A DNA stretch of 52,122 nucleotides from Pedobacter sp. UBA4863 (GTDB lineage: Bacteria > Bacteroidota > Bacteroidia > Sphingobacteriales > Sphingobacteriaceae): NCBI RefSeq assembly GCF_002399615.1, contig NZ_DHDZ01000035.1, positions 17,268-69,389 on the forward strand, read 5' to 3'. Positions 14,777 through 24,300 of the stretch are shown piece after piece; position 1 is the stretch's first letter; every line of letters begins with the position of its first letter. The notes beneath the pieces were generated by a model. The model did no database searches. It was not told the DNA's origin and worked only from the letters and a program-made list of their open reading frames with translations. Both the position numbers and the translations under genes were made by a program.

Positions 14777-15268
14777 ATGGCAACACATCTTAAAAATCTT
14801 TCCGATTTTTCACATACCACCATCCCTTCGGGCAAAGACTATAAAATTGCAATTATAGTAGCAGAATGGAACGCAAAAATAACTGGTGCGCTTTACCAAG
14901 GCGCTTTTAGCACCTTGCTTAAACACGAAGTAAGCGAGCATAACATTTTGTCGTTAACCGTGCCCGGCACATTTGAACTTGCTGGCGCAGCAGACATTCT
15001 TCTTCATAAAACAACAGATGTTGATGCCGTAATTTGTATTGGCTGTGTAATACAGGGCGATACCAAGCACTTTGATTTTATTTGCGAAGCTGCCGCACAA
15101 GGCATTACCAACGTTGGCATTAAATACAGCAAACCTGTAATTTTTGGTGTGCTAACTACCAATAACGAAGAGCAAGCCATAGACAGGGCTGGTGGCAAAC
15201 ATGGCAACAAAGGCGATGAAGCTGCAATTACGGCACTAAAAATGGCAGCGTACTCCTCTAGTCTCTAA
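14777..15268 (+). CDS. ribH: 6,7-dimethyl-8-ribityllumazine synthase
   Basis: This enzyme condenses 5-amino-6-ribitylaminouracil with 3,4-dihydroxy-2-butanone 4-phosphate in the penultimate step of riboflavin synthesis. The 163-residue protein has the family blocks VAEWNAKIT (28-36), VPGTFEL (62-68), IGCVIQGDTKHFDFI (88-102) with the catalytic His98, and GVLTTNNEEQA followed by GNKGDEAA. The length is typical. The -7 promoter box ends four bases before the start codon. No FMN riboswitch could fit in such a short leader. Confidence 0.97.
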   Translation: MATHLKNLSDFSHTTIPSGKDYKIAIIVAEWNAKITGALYQGAFSTLLKHEVSEHNILSLTVPGTFELAGAADILLHKTTDVDAVICIGCVIQGDTKHFDFICEAAAQGITNVGIKYSKPVIFGVLTTNNEEQAIDRAGGKHGNKGDEAAITALKMAAYSSSL

Positions 15269-15331
15269 GCACCAGATTAAAACGAAACTTTAAATAACTT
15301 TTTTGTAACTTAGCTTTCCTAAATCAATAAA

Positions 15332-15454
15332 ATGAAGAAAATAGCTATTCTCTTGTTATTTGCATTCTGCGCCATTGCCGTATTAGAATCGTGCTCTAAC
15401 CGTTTATGCCCTGCCTTTAGCTCTTACCCAGAGGCAAAAGGAAGAAGAAAATAA
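15332..15454 (+). CDS. very small lipoprotein
   Basis: This 40-residue ORF starts MKKIAILLLFAFCAIAVLES and continues with C21, so it has a signal peptide and a lipobox-like LESC. The mature part is only about 20 residues (SNRLCPAFSSYPEAKGRRK). It ends four bases before ytxJ and is probably cotranscribed with it. I recall similar tiny 'CPAF' lipoproteins in Sphingobacteriaceae. Function is unknown. Confidence 0.6.
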   Translation: MKKIAILLLFAFCAIAVLESCSNRLCPAFSSYPEAKGRRK

Positions 15455-15458
15455 AATA

Positions 15459-15794
15459 ATGCCGCACTGGAACGACTTAACCGACATTCCCCAAATTAAC
15501 ACCCTTAAAGCAGCCCCTGGCTACAGCTTAATATTTAAGCACAGTACCCGCTGCGCAGTTAGCGCTATGGCAAAAAGGGCTTTCGAAAGAGATTGGGATA
15601 CCATACCTGCTCAAGTTAACTTTTACTTTCTCGACTTGATTAGCCACCGCAACGTATCGGCCTATATTGCTGAAATTTTTCAAGTACACCACGAATCGCC
15701 ACAGTTACTATTAATTAAAGATGGCGAATGTATCTTAGATGCTTCGCACAGCGATATTTCTGCGTATGAAGTGGCAGAACTAATTAATGGCTAA
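15459..15794 (+). CDS. ytxJ: bacillithiol-system redox protein YtxJ
   Basis: This 111-residue thioredoxin-fold protein belongs to the YtxJ (DUF2847) family, linked to bacillithiol-dependent reduction of oxidised thiols in the cytoplasm. The active-site segment is FKHSTRCAVS with a single Cys32. ESPQLLLIKDGECILDASHSDIS near the C-terminus matches the family. It follows the 40-residue lipoprotein gene by four bases. A strong shared terminator separates it from the convergent mqo gene. The exact substrate is not known. Confidence 0.88.
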   Translation: MPHWNDLTDIPQINTLKAAPGYSLIFKHSTRCAVSAMAKRAFERDWDTIPAQVNFYFLDLISHRNVSAYIAEIFQVHHESPQLLLIKDGECILDASHSDISAYEVAELING

Positions 15795-15866
15795 GCAGAA
15801 ATTTTAGGAGCATTGACCCGGAACAAGGTATTTACCGAAGCAGCATACCAAAAATATTACGCAAAA

Positions 15867-15901
15867 CTAAAAAGCTCCGAAAAAATTTCGGAGCTTTTTA
15901 G
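15867..15901. terminator. bidirectional terminator between ytxJ and mqo
   Basis: A perfect 16-bp inverted repeat (ctaaaaagctccgaaa at 15867-15882 and its complement at 15886-15901) surrounds a 3-base loop. Each strand ends in a T-run, so it can stop transcription from both convergent genes. Confidence 0.92.
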
Positions 15902-15923
15902 TTGCTATAAAAGGCCACTTATA

Positions 15924-17441
15924 CTAAGCAACCGCTGGCTCGTTTAATTTTAACGCAGCCGAAGTACGTTCGCGAGTTTCTTTGCAAAGCCCGTCGTCTT
16001 CTGCTAATTTTTGCCCAAAACTAGGAATCATCTCCCTAATTTTACTTTGCCATGCGGCAGTTTGCATTTGCTTTTTGAAACATCTATTCATCAAGTCTAT
16101 CATGATAGAAACCGCTGTAGATGCACCTGGAGAGGCGCCCAATAAAGCGGCAATAGAACCATCTGCTGCGCTTACCACTTCGGTACCAAACTCTAAAATA
16201 CCGCCACCGCTAGGTTTTTTCTTAATTACCTGTACACGCTGGCCTGCAACCTCTAATTCCCAATCTTTAAAATCGGCATTTGGCATATATTCTTTCAAGG
16301 CCTCAAACCTATCTTCTGGCGATTGACGTACCTGCTCAATCAAATATTTAGTGAGATCAATACTTTTTAAGCCCGCAGAAATCATTGGACGAATATTGCT
16401 CAACTTAATAGAAGCGGCTAAATCGAAATAAGAACCGTTTTTTAAAAACTTGGTAGAGAAGCCCGCATAAGGGCCAAACAACAACGCTTGTTTACCATTA
16501 ATAATTCTAGTATCTAAATGCGGTACCGACATTGGTGGCGCACCAACAGCAGCTTTTCCGTAAACCTTAGCATGGTGACGGGCAATAACTTCTGGATTAG
16601 TACATTTTAACCACTGCCCGCTAACCGGAAAACCACCAAAGCCCTTACCTTCTTTAATCTTCGATTTTTCTAACAGCAACAAAGATCCGCCGCCGGCGCC
16701 AATAAAAACGAATTTGGCCAAACGTTTCTTTTTCTTACCGCCATCTAAGTTTTTAACTTTAACTTCCCAGCTACCGTCTTCCTGCTTGTCTAAATCGCGT
16801 ATTTCGTGGTGAAAGTGGAGCGAAACCTTATCTTGCTTGGCCAAATAGTTAAACATTTCTCTGGTTAAAGAACCGAAGTTCACATCAGTGCCCAATTCCA
16901 TTTTGGTAGCGGCAATTGGCTCTTCAGCATCTCTCCCGTCCATTATCAAAGGAATCCATTGATTAAGCTCTGCTTTATTTTCACTGTACTCCATATCGGC
17001 AAACAAGTTGTATGCTTTCAAATTGTTGTACCTTGTTTTTAGGTAAGAAACATTTTTCTTTCCCCAAACAAAACTAAGATGCGGAATATGCCTAATGAAA
17101 GAACAAGGATCTTTTAAAACTCCTTTCTCTAATAGGTAAGTCCAAAATTGTTTAGAAACCTCAAAAGACTCGGCAATGGCAACTGCTTTTTTAACATCTA
17201 CCGTACCATTTGCCTTTTGTGGGGTATAATTTAGCTCACAAAACGCCGAGTGCCCTGTACCCGCATTGTTCCAAGCATCAGAACTTTCGGCAGCAGCCAC
17301 ATCTAAACGTTCGTAAATTTCTATACTTAAATCAGGATTAAGTTCTTTGAGCAGCACACCAAGCGTTGCACTCATGATACCTGCACCAATTAAAATTACA
17401 TCTGCGTCGGTTTCAACAACCGACTTCTTTTTTTTACTCAT
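15924..17441 (-). CDS. mqo: malate:quinone oxidoreductase
   Basis: This FAD-dependent peripheral membrane enzyme oxidises malate to oxaloacetate and passes electrons to menaquinone, serving the TCA cycle and respiration. The 505-residue protein has the N-terminal dinucleotide-binding motif GAGIMSAT (19-26), an acidic strand end IEIYERL, AWNNAGTGHSAFCELNYTP (about 56-74), and near the C-terminus LLGASPGASTAVSIMIDL. All are typical of Mqo. A TATATTTG box on the minus strand (17449-17456) ends seven bases before the ATG, giving a very short leader. Confidence 0.96.
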   Translation of the reverse strand: MSKKKKSVVETDADVILIGAGIMSATLGVLLKELNPDLSIEIYERLDVAAAESSDAWNNAGTGHSAFCELNYTPQKANGTVDVKKAVAIAESFEVSKQFWTYLLEKGVLKDPCSFIRHIPHLSFVWGKKNVSYLKTRYNNLKAYNLFADMEYSENKAELNQWIPLIMDGRDAEEPIAATKMELGTDVNFGSLTREMFNYLAKQDKVSLHFHHEIRDLDKQEDGSWEVKVKNLDGGKKKKRLAKFVFIGAGGGSLLLLEKSKIKEGKGFGGFPVSGQWLKCTNPEVIARHHAKVYGKAAVGAPPMSVPHLDTRIINGKQALLFGPYAGFSTKFLKNGSYFDLAASIKLSNIRPMISAGLKSIDLTKYLIEQVRQSPEDRFEALKEYMPNADFKDWELEVAGQRVQVIKKKPSGGGILEFGTEVVSAADGSIAALLGASPGASTAVSIMIDLMNRCFKKQMQTAAWQSKIREMIPSFGQKLAEDDGLCKETRERTSAALKLNEPAVA

Positions 17442-17486
17442 TTTAAACCAAATATAAAAGCTTACTTTCTCAAGGTATGCGTTATC

Positions 17487-17891
17487 TTAATAACTAAAAG
17501 TTATGTTTTGTTTAATATCGGGGTGCAAACTGTACGCCACTGGACAGGTTTTAGCTGATTTTTCTATGATCGCTTTTTCTTTGTCTGTGTAGTTATTTGC
17601 CGGAAGTTGAACATTTACGATTATTTCGCCTACCCTACGAGGGTTTTCTGCCATCACTTTAGTAATCTCCGCGGTTGCACCATCAATATTAAACCCATGA
17701 TTTTTGGCCGCAATGCCAACAATGGTGAGCATACAGTTACCTAACGAAGTTGCCAATAAATCAGTTGGCGAAAATGCTTCTCCCTTACCCTGATTATCTA
17801 TTGGCGCATCAGTAATAATTTCTTCTCCCGATTTAAGATGCACAGCGTGGGTTCTCAAATCGGCTTTATAGGTTATTTTCGAGGTTGCCAT
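17487..17891 (-). CDS. OsmC family peroxidase-like protein
   Basis: This protein belongs to the OsmC/Ohr superfamily, which reduces organic hydroperoxides with two cysteines. C53 (LGNCMLTIVGIA) and C116 (KTCPVAYSLHPD) are in the expected places. I chose the start at 17891 (134 residues, MATSKITYKA...). A longer frame to 17939 would run through the promoter, since a TAAATTTG box lies on the minus strand at 17906-17913. It is a single gene between mqo and an AraC regulator, in the same direction as both. Confidence 0.9.
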   Translation of the reverse strand: MATSKITYKADLRTHAVHLKSGEEIITDAPIDNQGKGEAFSPTDLLATSLGNCMLTIVGIAAKNHGFNIDGATAEITKVMAENPRRVGEIIVNVQLPANNYTDKEKAIIEKSAKTCPVAYSLHPDIKQNITFSY

Positions 17892-17974
17892 AATTAAATT
17901 TTTCGCAAATTTAGTGCTTAAAATCAAATTATTAAGCATTAAAACTCAAGTTTTATTGTCATTTTTAATATTTT

Positions 17975-18871
17975 TTAAAAAGGTGCATTTAGCACTACGG
18001 TATTATTAGCCTTATAAATAGAGGGCGAAATACCGGTATATTTTTTAAAAAACTTCCCAAAAAAAGACTGATCGCTAAAACGCAGTTCATCGGCTACTTG
18101 TGCTACATTCATTAAGTGAGAAGACAACAATACCTTCGCCTCGTTAATTACCATTTCGTCAATAATTTCTCCGGCAGTTTTACCTGTAACCTTTTTAACT
18201 ACCGTAGATAAATACCTAGAAGTTACAAACAAAGCATCGGCATAATACTGTACCCTTTTCTCTAGCTTAAATTGTTCGCTCAACAGATTTAAAAAATTGG
18301 TGGTTAACTCTTCTTGCCTATTAAGTTTTAAGGGGGTAAAAACCCGATATTTACTGTAAAAAATTAGTATTTCATAGAGCACAGCAAGAAAACCATGACG
18401 TATGATATCTTTAAGATGAGGCGTATCGCTTGACAGCTTCATTTTACGCTTAAGCGAATTTAATGAGGCCACGATGTCTTCAAACTCTTCTTCATTTAAA
18501 GAAAATTTATTAAGCAAATCTGAAGACAATAGGTGAATAATTTCTGCTCCATTTAAGTACACGCCTTGTTCTTTAAGGTACTCTTTCTTAAAGCCCATGC
18601 TAATAAACTGTGCATCGTCAGACATATTGTCGAACTCAAATAAAGTTCCCGGTGTAACCAAATACACATCTTTTGGTTTTAAAGTTACCGACACGAAATT
18701 ATTCTGAAAAACAACCGATCCTTTTTGTACGGCAATAACAGCATACGAATTAGAGCGAAAACATTCGGTGCATTCTAAAACATGCTTAATTTCAGCACTA
18801 CTCATCACATTCATATGTTGGTCGTTTACCAAACCTTCGCTAAGGTAATGCTGCGCTAGATTACTAACCAT
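17975..18871 (-). CDS. AraC family transcriptional regulator
   Basis: The 298-residue regulator has an N-terminal cupin-like sensing domain (about 30-160; KDVYLVTPGTLFEFDN) and a C-terminal double helix-turn-helix (about 195-290) ending FSDQSFFGKFFKKYTGISPSIYK. It is divergent from the sphingolipid locus and upstream of, and codirectional with, osmC and mqo. Possible targets include any of these; the sequence does not decide. The ligand is unknown. Confidence 0.9.
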   Translation of the reverse strand: MVSNLAQHYLSEGLVNDQHMNVMSSAEIKHVLECTECFRSNSYAVIAVQKGSVVFQNNFVSVTLKPKDVYLVTPGTLFEFDNMSDDAQFISMGFKKEYLKEQGVYLNGAEIIHLLSSDLLNKFSLNEEEFEDIVASLNSLKRKMKLSSDTPHLKDIIRHGFLAVLYEILIFYSKYRVFTPLKLNRQEELTTNFLNLLSEQFKLEKRVQYYADALFVTSRYLSTVVKKVTGKTAGEIIDEMVINEAKVLLSSHLMNVAQVADELRFSDQSFFGKFFKKYTGISPSIYKANNTVVLNAPF

Positions 18872-19296
18872 AATTATAAAGCCTAAAACGTATTGATGTT
18901 TTTTCTAAAAAACAAATTTGCAAAAAGAATTACAAAATAACCAATAGCAAAGCTCCATATATTTCGGCGATAGGGTTAGTTTTTCTTTATTAACCGCAAT
19001 TAAAAGTACACTTTAATGCCGTTCAGCTATTATAAATCCTATTTGTTTTTTTAATGTCAGATTTATCAAAATATTACTTTTAGACCAACAAGCATTACTT
19101 TTGAACCATATTAAATGGAAAAGAGTTTTGTTAAATTTGCGGGATTTATTAATTCAAGTTCATTAAATTGTTAAATTTATATTATCAAAGAAAAGTAACA
19201 ACAGTTAATGGATGATCGTCTAATCACTTTATCCATCCTAGCGATTACAATGAATTAATAATTAAAAAACCACAAATGACTAATTAGCATAAGGAT
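18872..19296. other. divergent intergenic region between araC-type gene and spt
   Basis: This 425-base AT-rich gap has no ORF of note. TAnnTTTG-type boxes occur on the plus strand at 19096-19103 and 19132-19139. Either would leave a long (about 150-190 base) leader for the sphingolipid genes. A short atggat/atccat inverted repeat lies within the leader. No recognised riboswitch is seen. Confidence 0.45.
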
Positions 19297-20502
19297 ATGC
19301 GTAAAAAATTACAAGATAGAGTAGCGGCATTTAAAGATGCAAAATTGATAAAGGAACAAGGGCTTTACCCTTATTTCCGTTCAATATCTTCTGCCCAAGA
19401 CACAGAAGTGATCATCGACGGTAAAGAAGTTTTAATGTTTGGTTCAAACTCTTATTTAGGTTTAACCAACCACCCAAAAATTAAAGAAGCCGCTCAAAAA
19501 GCGATAGAAAAGTACGGAACTGGTTGTGCTGGCTCTCGATTTTTAAACGGAACACTTGATATCCATTTAGAGCTGGAACAAAGACTAGCTGCATATGTTG
19601 ATAAACCCGCTGCAGTATTATTTAGCACCGGCTTTCAAGTAAATTTAGGCGTAATTTCTTGTTTACTAGACAGAAACGACTATTTAATTTTAGATGAGTA
19701 CGACCACGCTTCTATTATTGATGGCAGCCGTTTATCTTTCTCTCGCTCTATAAAATATGCGCACAACGATATGAACAACTTAAGGGCCAAGCTAAGTCGT
19801 TTACCTGAAGATGCGGCCAAACTTATCGTTTCTGACGGTATTTTTAGTATGGAAGGCGACATGGTAAACCTACCAGAAATGGTGAAAATTGCCAATGAAT
19901 TTGGAGCCAATATTATGATGGACGATGCACACAGCTTAGGCGTAATTGGTTTCAACGGTGCCGGCACTGCGTCTCATTTTAACCTTACTAAAGAGGTTGA
20001 TTTGATTATGAGTACTTTCAGTAAATCATTAGCTTCTTTAGGTGGTTTTATTGCGGCCGATGAAGATACCATTGAATTTATTAAACACAGGGCACGCTCA
20101 TTAATGTTTAGCGCCAGCATGACTCCTGCTTCGGTAGCCAGTGTTCTTGCGGCTTTAGATATCATTGAAGCTGAGCCAGAACGCATTGACAAGTTGTGGG
20201 CAAACACTAATTATGCAAAAAAACTATTGCTAGGGGCCGGTTTCGAAATCGGACATCCGGAAAGCCCAATTTTGCCAATCTACATTAGAGATAATGCAAA
20301 AACGTTCATTATCACCAATATCTTACAACAGAATGGAATTTTTGTAAACCCGGTAGTTTCTCCGGCAGTGCCTTCAGATGCATCGTTAATTAGGTTCTCT
20401 TTAATGGCCACACATACCTTTGAGCAGATAGAAAGAGCTATCGACAAATTAAAACTGGCATTTAAGGAAGCAAGTGTGGACTTAGTTAAAGCTTCTATAT
20501 AG
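19297..20502 (+). CDS. spt: serine palmitoyltransferase (PLP-dependent alpha-oxoamine synthase)
   Basis: This enzyme condenses L-serine with an acyl-CoA to 3-ketosphinganine, the first step of sphingolipid synthesis. The 401-residue protein belongs to the alpha-oxoamine synthase family. Substrate-stacking His138 (EYDHAS), Asp210 (DDAHSLG) and the PLP lysine K243 (STFSKSLASLGG) are present, at the numbering I recall for the Sphingobacterium enzyme. Relatives (glycine C-acetyltransferase, 8-amino-7-oxononanoate synthase) share the fold. The neighbours, a ceramide-synthase-like GNAT, an SDR and inositol-lipid genes, point to serine palmitoyltransferase. It lies two bases before the next gene. 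Confidence 0.93.
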   Translation: MRKKLQDRVAAFKDAKLIKEQGLYPYFRSISSAQDTEVIIDGKEVLMFGSNSYLGLTNHPKIKEAAQKAIEKYGTGCAGSRFLNGTLDIHLELEQRLAAYVDKPAAVLFSTGFQVNLGVISCLLDRNDYLILDEYDHASIIDGSRLSFSRSIKYAHNDMNNLRAKLSRLPEDAAKLIVSDGIFSMEGDMVNLPEMVKIANEFGANIMMDDAHSLGVIGFNGAGTASHFNLTKEVDLIMSTFSKSLASLGGFIAADEDTIEFIKHRARSLMFSASMTPASVASVLAALDIIEAEPERIDKLWANTNYAKKLLLGAGFEIGHPESPILPIYIRDNAKTFIITNILQQNGIFVNPVVSPAVPSDASLIRFSLMATHTFEQIERAIDKLKLAFKEASVDLVKASI

Positions 20503-20504
20503 CA

Positions 20505-21626
20505 ATGGCACAACTAGTAGCTGTAGCAGACAAGAAGCTTTTAGCAAAGTTCATCGATTTTCCGCACGAGCTTTATAAAAACGACCCTTTTTACGTACCA
20601 GAGCTCCATATTGCGCAACGCGATATGTTAACTCCGGGCAAGCATCCGTTTCACGACCACGCTAAGATGCAATTGTTTTTAGCGGTAGAAGGCGAGAAAA
20701 TAGTGGGCAGAATTGCGGCAATTATTAACGGAAACCATAATGCTACAAAAAATGTAACAGAAGGGTTCTTTGGTTTTTTCGATACGGTTAATGATAAAGC
20801 GGTAAGTAGTTTATTATTAAATGCCGCTCAAAATTGGTTAAAAGAAAACGGACAAACCTCTGTAATGGGCCCGGTAAACTTTTCTACCAACGACATTTGT
20901 GGGCTGTTAATTAATGGTTTTGACGGACCGCCAGTGGCAATGATGCCTTACAATGCACCTTATTATTTAGATTTATTAGAGGACTTCGGTTTTACCAAGA
21001 AAGTAGATTTAAGAGCCTACAAATATACCGCCGGAAACTACAACGATAGATCGGTAAGTTTATTGGAAGGATTAGAAAACAGGCTACAACGCAGCAATAT
21101 CGTCATCAGAAAAATAAACTTGAAAAAGTTTAAGGAAGAAGCTGCCGCATTAAGAGAGGTTTACAACAAAGCTTGGGATAAAAACTTAGGCTTTGTGCCC
21201 ATGACCGATAAAGAGTTTGATTACACGGCCAACGATTTGAAATTGGTGTTAGATACCGATTTCTGCTACATAGCTGAGCAAGAAGGTAAAATAGTAGGTT
21301 TTGCTTTGGCCATTCCAGACATCAACCAAATCTTAATCAAAATCAAAAGAGGAAGATTGTTTCCAACAGGTTTAATTAAGCTTTTGTTGGGCAAAAAGAA
21401 AATAAACGGTATCCGTATTCTTTTGTTGGGCGTAATTGATGGTTACAGAAAGTTGGGAATTGAAGCTTGTTTGTATGGCCGTATCATTACGGCTTTTAAA
21501 GCTAAGAATTTCCAATATGCAGAAGCAAGCTGGACTTTAGAAGACAACGAAATGGTAAACCGTCCTATTGAAAATATAGGTGGTAAACTATACAGAGAAT
21601 ATAGAATACTAGAGAAAAAAATTTAG
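20505..21626 (+). CDS. GNAT-fold protein, candidate bacterial ceramide synthase
   Basis: This 373-residue protein has a GNAT-like acyltransferase region in its N-terminal half (KMQLFLAVEGEKIVGRIAAIINGNHN, about 54-79) and a conserved centre MGPVNFSTNDICGLLINGFDGPPVAMMPYN (about 121-150). A second GNAT-like half follows, with CYIAEQEGKIVGFALAIPD. From memory, GNAT-type proteins of this kind act as ceramide synthases in bacteria (Caulobacter work), N-acylating the sphingoid base. Its position two bases after serine palmitoyltransferase supports that role. The acyl donor and exact step are inference. Confidence 0.75.
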   Translation: MAQLVAVADKKLLAKFIDFPHELYKNDPFYVPELHIAQRDMLTPGKHPFHDHAKMQLFLAVEGEKIVGRIAAIINGNHNATKNVTEGFFGFFDTVNDKAVSSLLLNAAQNWLKENGQTSVMGPVNFSTNDICGLLINGFDGPPVAMMPYNAPYYLDLLEDFGFTKKVDLRAYKYTAGNYNDRSVSLLEGLENRLQRSNIVIRKINLKKFKEEAAALREVYNKAWDKNLGFVPMTDKEFDYTANDLKLVLDTDFCYIAEQEGKIVGFALAIPDINQILIKIKRGRLFPTGLIKLLLGKKKINGIRILLLGVIDGYRKLGIEACLYGRIITAFKAKNFQYAEASWTLEDNEMVNRPIENIGGKLYREYRILEKKI

Positions 21627-21719
21627 AAGAAGTTTGGAAAGTGGGAAAATAAGAGGTTAATGACTGATAGACCATATCCATTGACCATCAACTATTTACC
21701 ATTGACCAATTCAATAAAA

Positions 21720-22712
21720 ATGAAAAAAAAGGTATTAATTACGGGCGCTAGTGGTTTTGTGGGCTATCACTTAATTGTAACAGCAATTGAACATGGCTTA
21801 GAAATTTACGCCGCGGTTCGTCCAAATAGCGATATCTCACATCTCAAAAATTTAAACATCAACTATGTTAATTTAAACTTTAGCGCTGTTGATGAACTAA
21901 AAGCAGCACTGGAAGAAAAACAGTATGCTTATATTATACATGCTGCTGGCACAACAAAGGCCAAAACCTTGTCAGAATACAACAGGGTTAATGCCGAGTT
22001 TAGCAGAAACTTAGCTTTGGCGGCATCGCTGGTAAGCTATAAAATAGAGAAATTTGTATTCGTAAGTAGTTTAGCGGCTATTGGGCCTATTACAGATTTT
22101 ACTGCCGCTATTAACGATAATGCAATTGCGCAGCCCATAACCTTTTATGGCTTGAGCAAGAAACTAGCAGAAGAATATTTAAACAAAATCGAAAATCTTC
22201 CGTTGGTTACAGTAAGGCCAACTGCGGTTTATGGCCCAAGAGAGAAAGATATTTTCATTCTCTTCAAAACCATTAACCAAGGCTTAGAACCCTATATTGG
22301 CAGGTTTGACCAGCAATTAAGCTTCATTTACGTGAAGGATTTGGCAGAAATCATCATACGCCTTTTAACATCGGAGATGGTGCATAAAACCTACAACATA
22401 TCTGATGGGCTAACTTACAATAGGTATGCCTTAGCAGATGGTTTAAAAAAAGCATTGAACAAAAGAACCTTAAAAATGCACATCCCTTTGGGAATTATAA
22501 AAGGTTTAGCAGGGCTGATGGATACGTTTTACGCCAAAAGCAGCAAAACACCAACGCTAAACAAAGAAAAAATAAAAGAGTTAACGGCACCTAATTGGGC
22601 CTGCAACATCGAAAACTTAAAAAAAGATTTACAGTTTGAACCACAGTACAATTTAGAACGCGGCCTAGAAGAAACCGTAAAATGGTACAAAGCGAATAAC
22701 TGGTTGAAATAG
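21720..22712 (+). CDS. NAD-dependent epimerase/SDR, candidate ceramide reductase
   Basis: This 330-residue extended short-chain dehydrogenase has the NAD(P)-binding motif GASGFVG (9-15) and the catalytic Y143/K147 pair (FYGLSKK), with a Ser pair (VSSLAA) near 116. Third after serine palmitoyltransferase and the GNAT protein, it is a good candidate for the reductase acting on the 3-keto group of ceramide, as reported for a similar enzyme in Caulobacter. I chose the ATG at 21720. The 20-residue extension to 21660 is translated from a repetitive intergenic sequence of ttgaccat type and is not protein-like. Confidence 0.8.
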   Translation: MKKKVLITGASGFVGYHLIVTAIEHGLEIYAAVRPNSDISHLKNLNINYVNLNFSAVDELKAALEEKQYAYIIHAAGTTKAKTLSEYNRVNAEFSRNLALAASLVSYKIEKFVFVSSLAAIGPITDFTAAINDNAIAQPITFYGLSKKLAEEYLNKIENLPLVTVRPTAVYGPREKDIFILFKTINQGLEPYIGRFDQQLSFIYVKDLAEIIIRLLTSEMVHKTYNISDGLTYNRYALADGLKKALNKRTLKMHIPLGIIKGLAGLMDTFYAKSSKTPTLNKEKIKELTAPNWACNIENLKKDLQFEPQYNLERGLEETVKWYKANNWLK

Positions 22713-22826
22713 GTTTTACGTAATAAGTTATAGGTTGTAAGTGGCACTAAAGCACCATGGCCAACACTTAAAACCTACAACTTAAAACTTAAATAGGATT
22801 AACACATAATAATTAATAATAAACAG

Positions 22827-24140
22827 ATGAAAAAGCAAGTAGAAGGAGCCAATGGAAAATTAGGTATCATGATGCCAGGTCTGGGTGCTGTAGCTACCAC
22901 CATGATTGCAGGTGTAGTTGCCGCTAGAAGAGGTCTATCTAAACCTATTGGTTCTTTAACACAAATGGGTACCATTCGTGTAGGTAAAAGAACAGACAAC
23001 AACGAGCCTTTAATTAAAGATTTCGTTCCATTAGCAAAATTAGAAGACTTAGCATTTGGTGGTTGGGATGTGTACGAAGATAACGTGTATGATGCCGCAA
23101 TGAAAGCTAAAGTAATTGATGGGCATCTTTTATACGACATCAAAGATGAATTAGAAGCCATTAAACCTTATAAAGCTGCTTTCGATAAAAACTACGTTAA
23201 AAACTTAGATGGCACTTACATTAAAGAAGCTGCTACAAAATGGGATTTAGCACAGCAAGTAATCGAAGATATTAAAGACTTTAAAGCTAAAAACAATTGC
23301 GAACGTATTGTATTGGTGTGGTGCGGTTCTACCGAAATTTACTTAGAGCCTTCTGAAGTTCACCAAACTTTAGCTGCTTTTGAGCAAGGCCTAAAAGACA
23401 ACAACCCGGATATTGCACCAAGTATGATTTATGCTTATGCTGCATTGAAATTGGGTTACGCTTATGCAAACGGAGCACCAAACTTAACGGTAGATATTCC
23501 TGCAATGTTAGAATTGGCTAAACAAACACAAACGCCAGTAGCCGGTAAAGACTTTAAAACAGGTCAAACTTTAATGAAAACCATTTTAGCTCCAGGCTTA
23601 ATGTCTCGTTCTTTAGGTGTACGTGGCTGGTTCTCAGATAATATTTTAGGTAACCGCGATGGCTTGGTATTAGACGATCCGGATAACTTTAAAACTAAGG
23701 AAGTGTCTAAATTAGGCGTATTGGAAGATATCTTCAAGCCAGAGCAAAACCCTGATTTGTATGGCGATATGTACCACAAAATCCGTATCAACTACTACCC
23801 TCCTCACGGCGATAACAAAGAGAGCTGGGATAATATCGATATTTTTGGATGGATGGGCTACAAAATGCAAATTAAGATTAACTTCTTGTGCCGCGACTCA
23901 ATCTTAGCTGCTCCTATTGTTTTAGACTTGGCTTTATTCTCAGATTTAGCCAAACGTGCCGGCATGAGTGGTATCCAAGAATGGTTATCGTTCTACTTAA
24001 AATCCCCACAAACTAAAGAAGGATTACGTCCAGAGAACGATATCTTCAAACAATTGGAGAAACTGCACAATACCTTGCGCTACTTCATGGGCGAAGAATT
24101 AATCACTCATTTAGGGCTTGATTATTACGACGAAAACTAA
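22827..24140 (+). CDS. ino1: myo-inositol-1-phosphate synthase
   Basis: This NAD-dependent enzyme converts glucose 6-phosphate to myo-inositol 3-phosphate, the head-group precursor of inositol lipids. The 437-residue protein has an N-terminal Rossmann motif (GIMMPGLGAVATT, about 13-25). It also has VLVWCGSTEIY (about 164-174), a mid-region VAGKDFKTGQT typical of the family, and a C-terminal IFGWMGYKMQIKINFLCRDSILAAPIVLDL. All family blocks are present. It sits between the ceramide genes and the phosphatidylinositol genes. Hairpins follow the gene (24183-24330). Confidence 0.95.
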   Translation: MKKQVEGANGKLGIMMPGLGAVATTMIAGVVAARRGLSKPIGSLTQMGTIRVGKRTDNNEPLIKDFVPLAKLEDLAFGGWDVYEDNVYDAAMKAKVIDGHLLYDIKDELEAIKPYKAAFDKNYVKNLDGTYIKEAATKWDLAQQVIEDIKDFKAKNNCERIVLVWCGSTEIYLEPSEVHQTLAAFEQGLKDNNPDIAPSMIYAYAALKLGYAYANGAPNLTVDIPAMLELAKQTQTPVAGKDFKTGQTLMKTILAPGLMSRSLGVRGWFSDNILGNRDGLVLDDPDNFKTKEVSKLGVLEDIFKPEQNPDLYGDMYHKIRINYYPPHGDNKESWDNIDIFGWMGYKMQIKINFLCRDSILAAPIVLDLALFSDLAKRAGMSGIQEWLSFYLKSPQTKEGLRPENDIFKQLEKLHNTLRYFMGEELITHLGLDYYDEN

Positions 24141-24182
24141 TTAACAATACTCAAGGCCTGGGTAAAATAAGCCTATCCAACC

Positions 24183-24238
24183 AGGAAACTGTTTAACAAA
24201 GGTGAAATCATAGATTCGCCAAACTTAAACAGTTTCCT
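24183..24238. repeat. 14-bp inverted repeat downstream of ino1
   Basis: aggaaactgtttaa (24183-24196) and ttaaacagtttcct (24225-24238) are perfectly complementary around a 28-base loop. A related hairpin (tggaaacttt/aaagtttcca, 24301-24310/24321-24330) follows. No T-run follows the first stem. Confidence 0.85.
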
Positions 24239-24300
24239 TAACCACCTAATCATTTGTCTGCACAATGTAAATTGCTTTAACTGTGGTACAAACAACCTAT

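Noticed and set aside
21660..21719. Upstream start for the SDR gene
   Set aside because: The 20 extra codons come from repetitive intergenic ttgaccat-type sequence, and the Rossmann motif starts normally from the ATG at 21720.
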